Below are positions 55,934 through 64,000 of a stretch of 64,000 bases of DNA, in pieces; position 1 is the first letter of the stretch, and each line of letters starts with the position of its first letter. The position numbers were made by a program, and so were the translations under genes. The stretch is from Bisporella sp. PMI_857. Taxonomy: Eukaryota; Ascomycota; Leotiomycetes; Helotiales; Helotiaceae. The stretch lies in assembly GCA_021307315.1 (NCBI GenBank), contig JAJSPD010000073.1, positions 124,001 through 188,000 of the forward strand, given 5' to 3'. Under the pieces are notes generated by a model that was not told the DNA's origin, made no database searches, and saw nothing but the letters and a program-made list of their open reading frames with translations.

Positions 55934-57384
55934 GATGAAGGCAGTGATAATTGCAGGTTGTGAATATGTGTGGGAAGGTGAACTTTTGGATGAATTGTTT
56001 GATGGGAGGCGAGAATAGATAGATAGATGGAAGAAATGGAAGAAAGGGAGGAGCCGGTACAGGTATGGCTGATATTAATAAGAGAAATGTTTTGTCCCTC
56101 TCTCCTCTTGGACGAGGATTCCTCGAGGCTGCGAATAAATCACATCATCAACGCTAATGACGCCACTGTCCCCGAAGAGGCTTAAAGGATTGAAAAGAGG
56201 CATGCTTATTGGTTAGATGGGACAAATGGTGGAGAGAAGAGTGGAGAGGGGTAGCTTGAGAAAGAGACACAAGGAAAAAACATCACCACCCAACTGACTT
56301 TCAGAGGACCATGGAAAAAAGCATAAGGTGCTTGCGATGGCCTGGCATTTGCGTTGATTGGCCTTAACTTGACAAACAAGTCCTGATACCTTATCTACCC
56401 TCCTTCTCTATATCCTTCTTTCGTTCTCTTTCCCTTATTAGCAATCATAAGACAAAGGCACGCCATCCAGAGAATCAACAGATCATTTGGGCACTTCTTG
56501 TCTGATATGGCGGCCATGGCAAGGCTACCAGGAAACCTTCCAAGGGAAAAGAAAAAAGGGAATGACCCCGCGCTTCAGCCTTACTTACCTCGCCGGTTTC
56601 GGATAGGGCCGCCAAGTCTTTCATTCAGCTAAGATAGACTGTAGAGTGCAGTACGGTAGGTATGTCCCGTTGGTTGCTGTAGCTTCCCTGATCATTGGAT
56701 ACCCGAGAACCTTTCCGAATATATATATCCCGACTGCGTCTTCACTCCCGTTTGCAGAAAGAGCATCACCAATCATCGCTAAAACAACCGAACATGTGAT
56801 GCCGTGTGGTGTTGTCACGTGACAGTGGCATTGATGCACCTCCTCCCATGGGACTCGTTTCTCCACTGATACAGTCTCCCATACACAAGATCTCCTCGTC
56901 ATTTGTACATCCCCAATTGGATACATTATGGTCTGCTTGCATGAGTGTCTGCCAATGCAATGCCAGCAATGGCTTTTCACAGGCCGTTTTTTTGAGGTGA
57001 CAGTAGCGCAATCCCGGCCACTCGGCAAACGGCTTTAAACACCCCACTGCTGGGAATAAGAGTCTGCATCGCAACGGTACCAAAAAGTTAGTAAGTGACG
57101 TTTTACCTGGCCTATCACCGCGTCGGGCCGTAAGAAATCATCTTCCAAACTTGACTTGGAAGGGTATACTCTTTCTCCATTACAATCCCAGGATCTGTAA
57201 AGTCATGCGGGTCTCGGAAATACTAAAAGTACTACCATTTCTCGGCCGTTTGACTCGTTATGGCCACTGTTTGATTTATCTCAATGATTTATCCCCCAAA
57301 TTGCGCACGTTGCTTCCTTCCTTCTGTTATCCCATGTCTTGGACAAGTCTCTGTTGTTGAAATTGTGGGAAAAGTCAAGCGCCG
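55934..57384. other. Divergent intergenic region, peroxiredoxin / MFS transporter
   Basis: About 1.45 kb containing both promoters. A purine-rich leader (GGAAGAAATGGAAGAAAGGG) lies just upstream of the peroxiredoxin. A 135-codon minus-strand frame at 56621-57028 has no domain and I do not call it a gene. Confidence 0.5.
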
Positions 57385-59426
57385 ATGGCAGCAGTAGGGG
57401 CAACAGTCCCTCCCAACACCATCGAGGATAGCCGAAATGGCACCTTGGGTGAAAAAAACTCCGAGAGAAGGGCTGATTCCATTTCGGATCCTCAAGTATT
57501 CGCCAGCAATCTGAATCACACTTCTCCCATAAGCTTCAAATATCTTACATTCGAGACCAATTTACCAACTCCAATTTTCTCCAACAACGGTCAGCCACCA
57601 CCATCGCCTCCGGATCTGAAAAAATACGGAAATCCTTTTGACTGGTCTCCAGCCAGAAAGAGCTATATAGTATGGGTTTGCACTGTTGCTACCATGATTG
57701 CTGCGTACACTGCTGGCTCTTACTCTCCACCAGCCTCTCAAATGTCACAACTATGGAACGTCAGTGAAGTAGCAGTCTTCGTTGGCATCACGACGTTTTG
57801 TGCTGGCTTTGCTATTGCTCCGATGGTTCTAGCACCTTTCTCTGAGATCAATGGCCGGTATCCAGTCTTTGTGGGTGCTGGGGTTGTATATTTCGTTTGC
57901 CGTACGTACCCTTGGCCTTGCCATATTCTGCGTAGCTCAACATTTCATGAATTGTTCTTCTGAGTCTATTTTTTTTTCAATTCCATACAGAGATCTTTTT
58001 TTGAGAATGCGAGAAAAACTTCATTCAGTATACAGCAGGCAAGCTAACTTTGGTTTCCATATAGAACTTTGTTGTGCAGTGACGCCTACATATGCTGGAA
58101 TGTAAGTGAACCTCTCTCTGATATTATGGCAGCAAGGTCAAAATATACCTCAACTCTTTGCTTTGGACAGTATATAATGAGCATATTCAGGTCTCATAAA
58201 GCTGCCAACCTCCAGCCTCGTTTCCAGCTGGAAGTGTCACCAAGATGAATGCTGATTTTATGACATGTAGGCTTATCGCCAGATTTTTCAGCGGATGTGG
58301 AGCCAGTGTATTCTCTACGATGGTTGGCGGGGTGATTTCGGACATATACCATGCAAAAGACAGGAACACACCGATGGCTCTTTTCTCCGGTGGAGCTTTG
58401 TTTGGTACTGGCTTGGGTCCACTTTGTTCGGGTTTCATAGCTCAAAACATCCATTGGCGATGGGTCTTCTGGGTTCAGGTCATCACCTGTGGTCTCCTGA
58501 TCTCGGTTGTCATCTTGACATTCAAAGAAACTCGTGGATCCATCCTTCTATCGCGAAAAGCTGCACAATTGAATCTCTACTATGAGGCCTTGGAAGCTGC
58601 AGGACATTATGGCTTGTCTATCTCGTCAGCCTCAGAAAAGGAAGAATCTCAACGCATTCGTTGGCGTGTCAAGTCAGACGAAGAGCGTGAGTCGCTGACC
58701 AAGATGATCAGCATTTCGATTTACCGGCCATTCCACCTGCTTTTCACAGAGCCTGTAGTGTTCTTCTTTTCTCTGTGGGTTTCATTCGCTTGGGCAGTGC
58801 TCTACCTCACCTTTGGTTCTATACCACTTGTGTTCTCGACATCTCACAGGTTCTCTATACAAGATTCCGGCGCCGTATTTGCGGCAATGAGCGTCGGCGC
58901 GTGCCTATCGACCATTCTGTCAATCTACCAAGACCATTTACTTGCCTCCTATGTCGCATATTCGGCCAAGGAACCCGAAAAGCAAAGCCGCCTGATCAAA
59001 AGCCTGGATTTGTCATCTCCAGAAGCGCGGCTATACTTCACTTGCGTTGAGGCTGCACTTCTACCAATTGGCCTCTTCTGGTTCGGGTGGACACAATTTT
59101 CTTCCATTCCCTGGATCGTACCTGCAATGTCCGTCGCATGTGCCACTATGGGGATCTACTCGGTATATCTAGCAACTTTCAATTACCTGGCTGATACATA
59201 CCATCGCTATGCCTCCTCCGCACTGGCTGCACAGTCCTTCTGCCGAAACGTGCTGGGTGGGATCTTTCCACTGGTGACAAGAGCCATGTTTGTTAATCTT
59301 ACTTTCCAAGGAGCAGCGTCCCTACTAGGAGGCATCGCAGCGCTTCTGACGGTCGTGCCGTGGGTGTTGGTTTTCTACGGCCCGACGATCAGAGCCCGAT
59401 CGAAGTTTGCAAGTGAGATTATGTAA
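57385..59426 (+). CDS. MFS transporter, DHA1 drug/polyamine-type
   Basis: Three exons: 57385-57901, 58065-58101 and 58271-59426. The tiny middle exon of 37 nt supplies LCCAVTPTYAG, and the joined protein is 569 aa. A polar, disordered N-terminus of about 85 residues precedes NPFDWSPARKSYIVWVCTVA, the usual start of helix 1. Twelve membrane segments can be counted. Family motifs include LAPFSEINGRYPVFVGAG (motif A-like), ARFFSGCGASVFSTMVGGVI and ALFSGGALFGTGLGPLCSGF (motif C-like, antiporter). This is the group that includes Tpo1-like polyamine and multidrug exporters. Probably plasma membrane, proton-coupled. It lies 607 bp upstream of the P450 on the same strand. Confidence 0.92.
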
Positions 59427-60033
59427 AGGGGAATTACATCTCAACCACTCATTAATGACCATTATTTTGGATGTCGCGTTTAATGATTTATGACCAGCCA
59501 GTTCAGGCTATAAAATAAGCATTGTTACGGAGTAGGGTTTTTAACTTCTTCTAGACAGGGGTTTGAAATAGTATTACTGCGAGTGGAGCGAGCCAGAAAA
59601 CATAATGCTTTAGCATGTCGAACTGTGGAGCACAGGACAGAACCCGATATGTTTTTCAAATAATCAGTTGTAACTTACATAATATAGCATGTATAAACAT
59701 AGCTTATCAGAATATGGTCATCACGTAATCAGATACTAGATTGTGGATCAGCTAGATAGGGGGACAATGATACACCCTCAAGTCAGCTAGCTACATCGGC
59801 TTATGATCCCAGCAATATATGGCAATTATGACATATCAAAGCATTTTTATGAATGCTGTAAACGCACTTCGGTCCAATTCATTGATAGTTTGGCTATTTT
59901 ATAGATGTGCGCACGAAACGTCGGCCAATCGAATACCATCATCTAGCTTAGTGGCTAAAATCAAAGTCTTCGAATCAACATGCCAGATCCGGCAGACCCT
60001 TTTCATGTCATTTCCTTTTTTAACTAAATCGAG
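59427..60033. other. Spacer between the MFS and P450 genes
   Basis: AT-rich, about 600 bp, and should contain the P450 promoter. No other feature. Confidence 0.5.
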
Positions 60034-61757
60034 ATGTTCACCTTAGGCTCGGTCATCGTATTTCTGTTAGCTACATGGATAACATACATACTATACAGCG
60101 TCATCTACCGCCTCTACCTGAGCCCGATCTCTCGCTTTCCGGGTCCAAAGCTCGCCGCCGTAACTAGGTTTTACGAGCTCTACCACGAGATCATCAAGGG
60201 CGGGCAATATACGTTCAAGATCGGGGAGCTCCACGAGAAATACGGTACCGCCTTTTCCTCTCCCGTTCCGTCATCAAAGGGGGCTAACGCGCAAACCAGG
60301 ACCCGTAATCCGCATTAATCCCTGGGAGCTTCACATCAACGACCCGGAGTATTATGACGTGCTGTACGCCGGGGCAGGCAGGAAGAGGGACAAGTACGAT
60401 TATTACTGCCGGCAGTTTGGCAATCCAGGTTCTGTCATCGGGACCGTGCCTCATGCTTTGCATCGCTTGCGGCGAGGACCTCTTAATAAGTTCTTCTCTA
60501 AGGCGAGCGTCGTTGGCTTGGAGCCGCTTATTGGGGATACGGTCGAGAAGCTTTGTGCTCGGCTGAGAAGGATTGAGGACGGAGGGGAAGGGGAGGGGCG
60601 GGTTTTGAATATCGGATGGGCATTTGCATGTCTTACCAACGATGTGGTATGCGAGTATGCTTTTGGGAAGAGCGATGGGTTGGTGGAGGGGAGCGAGGCG
60701 TTTAGGACGGATATTCACGATGCTATGGTTAATGTTAGTGATGTCGGACATGTGTTGAAGCAGGTCCCTTGGTTGATCGGGTTACTGAAAAAGGTTCCGT
60801 TCTCGGTATGCGTGCATAGATCCTGATTTCCTGCTTGAAGGTGAGTTTTACTGACACCAGGGATTCTAGGCAATCCGGTTGCTCGACCCGAAGATTGGGT
60901 CTTTCATACAGTTTCAGAATGTAAGTCGACGCTGAGAAGACAAATCGTATGACTAACTGGACAACAGAACATGGCTGCGGAGATACAATCTATTATAGAT
61001 GGCACAAACACCAACCATAAAAACGCAGCTCACCCAACCATCTTCCACGCCATTCTCGCTTCCTCTCTTCCTCCATCAGAAAAGAGTCTTGATCGCCTCT
61101 GGCAAGAAGGGCAAACCATCGTTGGAGCGGGAACCGAGACTACAGCATGGACCATGAGCGTCATCGTCTACCACGTGCTCGCCAATCCTCAGATTAGAGC
61201 ACAATTGGTGGAGGAATTGGGGACGATTATGGGGAGTGATAAGGAGCGGGTGACTTGGAATCAGCTCGAGCAGCTTCCGTACTTCACTGCCGTGGTAAGC
61301 GAGGGATTGAGGTTGAGCTATGGGGTTACCACGCATTTGCAACGTGTATCGGACGAAGTTCTCGTTTTTGAGGACTGGAATATCCCAGCCGGTGTAAGCC
61401 GCTTTCCTTCTCCTGATTTGTCTCTTCACTACTGAAAAGCAAAAGACGCCGGTAAGCATGACATCCGTGCTTGTCCACCTCAATCCCAGAATTTTCCCCG
61501 ACCCGCACGACTTCATTCCTGAGCGCTGGATCGAGAACCCACGGTTGTCGAAGTATCTGGTCAGTTTCACGAAAGGCTCGAGGCAGTGCATCGAGATCAA
61601 TTTGGCATATGCCGAGATCTACGTTTGTCTTGCGAATCTGTTTTGGCGCTTTCCGGGGATGAAATTGTACGAGACGACTAAAAGCGACGTGGAGATCCAG
61701 GCTGATTATTATATGCCTAAAGCTAGTGGGAAAGGTGTGAGGGTTGCGTTGGGGTGA
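60034..61757 (+). CDS. Cytochrome P450, trichodiene-oxygenase-like
   Basis: Five exons: 60034-60244, 60300-60805, 60870-60920, 60968-61393 and 61446-61757, giving 501 aa. An N-terminal membrane anchor (VIVFLLATWITYILYSVIY) and a hinge SPISRFPGPKLAA are typical of microsomal P450s. Motifs: I-helix GAGTETTAWT, K-helix ExxR as EGLRLSYG, PERW in DFIPERWIENP, and heme loop FTKGSRQCIEINLAYAE. The heme cysteine is present, but the usual glycine two residues later (CxG) is glutamate (CIE), which is unusual. The sequence style resembles fungal secondary-metabolism P450s annotated as trichodiene oxygenase. The substrate is unknown and no terpene cyclase is nearby. Confidence 0.92.
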
Positions 61758-62282
61758 TTTGGGCAAGATATATTCTCTGGTATAGACGCACTTGGTCTCG
61801 ATTTAGCATCCAGACTCCAAAAGTTGTCAAGAACCAAGGAGGCTTCGGCTTGAGTGAGAGGAACTGTATTCTTATTTAGTTTAACAAAATGTCTGATATC
61901 GAGGCAAGTACTGCTTCAGTGCTATCCTACGATGAAAGTCGTAGAGGAACTCATTTAGGTATAGCTGCAGTCCTCGGACCATGGTATCATATTTCATTGT
62001 TTACAAAACACTTCTTCTCCCCTCAAATTCCTCCCCATAATTGGAAAAGCGACATGGAGATTCTGGCCTATGTGGATAAGCCACTGCTTGTTCTTTCCTT
62101 TCGCGGCTCCTGCCTCGGAAGACGTCAAGCAGATCTTTCCATTTCTTTATATAAGACATTCTCTACTTCTCTCAATACTTCTTCACATCACCACCCCGAG
62201 GTCTGAAACTTTGGCTGTGCAGTAATATCTAGGTTTTATCGTCCTTCCAAGAAGTTTTGAGCAATTTGTTTACGGCACTACA
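61758..62282. other. Spacer between P450 and kinase genes
   Basis: About 525 bp. A 105-codon frame at 61889-62206 begins MSDIEASTAS but ends in low-complexity sequence with no domain. It overlaps the expected kinase promoter, so I do not annotate it as a gene. Confidence 0.45.
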
Positions 62283-63937
62283 ATGGATCCACCACCGCCA
62301 CCTAAGCTGACTTCCAAGAAAGCTCCTTCACCACCATCTGCTGGATATTTTCCAACGAATTTGCCTCTTCCGCCGCCTTCTCCAAAGCCACGTCCTCCGC
62401 CAATCAGGGCGGGCACGCCGCTTCCCTCATCAGGACCACCTTTCGTTCCTGGGAAGTCAGATGCTGAACTCCGAACCCTTGCCGATAATGTTGAGGTATT
62501 GGGAATTGAGGAGGGATCGAGTTGCTATAAGCGTGGAGGCTTTCACCCTGTGCAAATCGGTGATGTAATCAATGGCTGGATTGTTCATCGCAAACTGGGC
62601 TGGGGTCGTTACTCAACCGTTTGGTTGGTACAGAACTTGCAGTAAGAATGGGACCTGCTTGGGAAAAGCCTAATGCTGATTAGAATTCAAAGATCTGGAA
62701 AGTTCAGAGCTTTGAAAATCTTGTCCGCCTCGATCAATCATGAAGTATCCCTTACGTATGAGATAGAGGCGTTGGTCACGTTGAAGGCTTCTCGTCTAAA
62801 GTACCCGAACCACCATGGCTATAATTATATCAATCATTTTGAGGACTATTTCTGGTTCAAAGGTGAAAATGGCTCACACCAGTGCATCATAACTAAAGTC
62901 ATGGCTGAACATCTCGGGTACTTCGCTGCTTGGTTTTCAAACAGAGAGATCCCACGGCCGCTTGTTCAGCATTTTGCGCGCCAGCTTATTATGGCACTAG
63001 ATTATGCTCACCACTGTGACATAGCACATAATGGTATGCTTCAGTCTTCAGCTAATCTATTTAAGGGTACATTCTAACTTTTATAACAGATATTCAGCAT
63101 GCCAACATCATGATCCAACTTCCCGATGACGACTTGGAGCCCATTATTAATCGCTACCTAGCAGCCACAAAATCCTCCATCGTAACTAATCGCTATGATA
63201 CGAGTCACACACGTGTGACCGGTACTGTAATTTTGACCAAGTCACAATCCTTACATAATTATTACCTTAATGATGGCGTTGATCTTATGACCCTAACAAT
63301 TGCATTGATAGATTGGGGCTTCGCTATATTTGAAGGATATCTGCCTGAAGGCATGACATACCATTTAACATTTCAACCTCCGGAGACGATGCTTTTAGCT
63401 CCACGCGGTTTGCAAGTGGATGCCTGGAACTTGGGAATGCTTATTCCAGATCTCATTTTTGGCGAAGCTTTATTTGGCAACAATTTGATATCTGGAGAGT
63501 ACTCTTTCAAGTCACACCTCGAGGAGATCAATCAACTTCTCGGGCCATTTCCCAAGCATTTGCTCGAAAGCGGCAAACAGCACCAAGATATGTTTGATGA
63601 CAGAGGCGATATTAAAGACCCTGAATATGGTGATTTCCTAAATCTGCAAGAGAGATTCTCCAGTATCGAAGGCGAGGAGGGCCTGAAATTTCTCGATCTG
63701 GTCCTCTCAATTCTCCAAATTGACCCTGAAAAGCGTCTGGAGATGATGGATCTCCTGGCTCATCCTTGGATGCTCCACGATTATGTACCCGCACCCAAGT
63801 TTTCGGTTGTCTTCGCGACGGTGAAGGATGAGAACAATCCAAGGAAGAACATTAGAGAAATGCTGATTGTGCCTCAAGACCTTTCTGCAGCGGAAGTGAA
63901 ACAGGCAGAAGCGCAATCAGAAGAAACGCATGTATGA
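62283..63937 (+). CDS. SRPK-like protein kinase with altered catalytic loop
   Basis: Three exons, 62283-62641, 62684-63033 and 63090-63937, giving 518 aa. The first 60 residues are Pro-rich and disordered. The sequence YKRGGFHPVQIGDVINGWIV, leading to glycine loop KLGWGRYSTVWLV, is the classic SRPK start. Beta-3 lysine is in FRALKIL. The catalytic loop reads CDIAHNDIQHANIMI: the Asp is kept, but the usual lysine is Gln and HTD is HND. The metal-binding motif is DWG (LIDWGFA) instead of DFG. The APE-like segment is TFQPPETML, then QVDAWNLGMLI and LAHPWM near the end. SRPKs phosphorylate Ser-Arg splicing factors; this one belongs to the expanded fungal SRPK-like group and may have reduced or altered activity. 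Confidence 0.88.
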
Positions 63938-64000
63938 TATTGGATGAAACATTCTTTACGAGTCGTTACCATGGTAATTGTTGTTCCAAAGCTATAGAAT

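Noticed and set aside
56621..57028. 135-codon minus-strand frame between peroxiredoxin and MFS transporter
   Set aside because: Overlaps two other open frames of similar length and has no motif, as expected by chance.
57385..61757. Secondary-metabolite biosynthetic cluster
   Set aside because: Only an exporter and a P450 are present; there is no core synthase in the window.
61889..62206. 105-codon frame upstream of the SRPK-like kinase
   Set aside because: Weakly protein-like, no domain, overlaps the expected promoter; no support beyond being open.

Overview
The window looks like nuclear DNA of a filamentous ascomycete (Pezizomycotina; a leotiomycete-type genome is my guess from gene content and is not proven). 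Most genes have short (about 45-290 nt) GT-AG introns, with branch-like CTAAC/CTAAT motifs in several. The coding set is typical of these fungi: secreted GH78 and GH16 enzymes, an Rrn9-domain protein, a ZZ/DUF7514 protein, an ADP1-like ABC transporter, an MFS exporter, a P450, SRPK-like and 2EXR proteins, and an impala/Tc1-type transposon.

Layout. 0-13 kb: an uncharacterised acidic protein, an Rrn9-domain protein with AT-hooks and a zinc finger, a six-exon GH78 alpha-L-rhamnosidase, an intact DD34E Tc1/mariner element inserted just upstream of a ZZ/DUF7514 gene, a DUF423 membrane protein and an HSL-type alpha/beta hydrolase. 13.2-21.2 kb: a head-to-tail tandem duplication of about 4 kb. Each copy carries a six-exon 2OG-Fe(II) oxygenase of about 960 residues, its promoter and a decayed small gene. 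21.2-24.9 kb: gene-poor, with a broken protein kinase. 24.9-30.4 kb: a PLP aminotransferase divergent from an ADP1-like ABC transporter. 30.9-36.7 kb: a broken HExxH-containing gene followed by gene-poor relic sequence. 36.7-47.3 kb: GH16, PAF-acetylhydrolase-like and endonuclease/exonuclease/phosphatase-type secreted proteins, a broken 2EXR gene, a six-exon zinc alcohol dehydrogenase and a small lineage-type protein. 47.3-50.4 kb: mostly without genes. 50.4-64 kb: a Kelch/BTB protein, a 1-Cys peroxiredoxin, an MFS transporter, a cytochrome P450 with an altered heme loop, and an SRPK-like kinase with an altered catalytic loop.

How the parts relate. There is no polyketide synthase, NRPS or terpene cyclase, so I do not call a biosynthetic cluster. 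The MFS/P450 pair and the aminotransferase/ABC pair are loosely suggestive of detoxification or small-molecule handling. The rhamnosidase and GH16 enzyme fit plant or fungal polysaccharide breakdown. The most interesting part is the tandem oxygenase duplication, whose roughly 740-residue C-terminal region I cannot assign. Gene models were spliced by hand from reading frame continuity and splice consensus; no search or computation was run.
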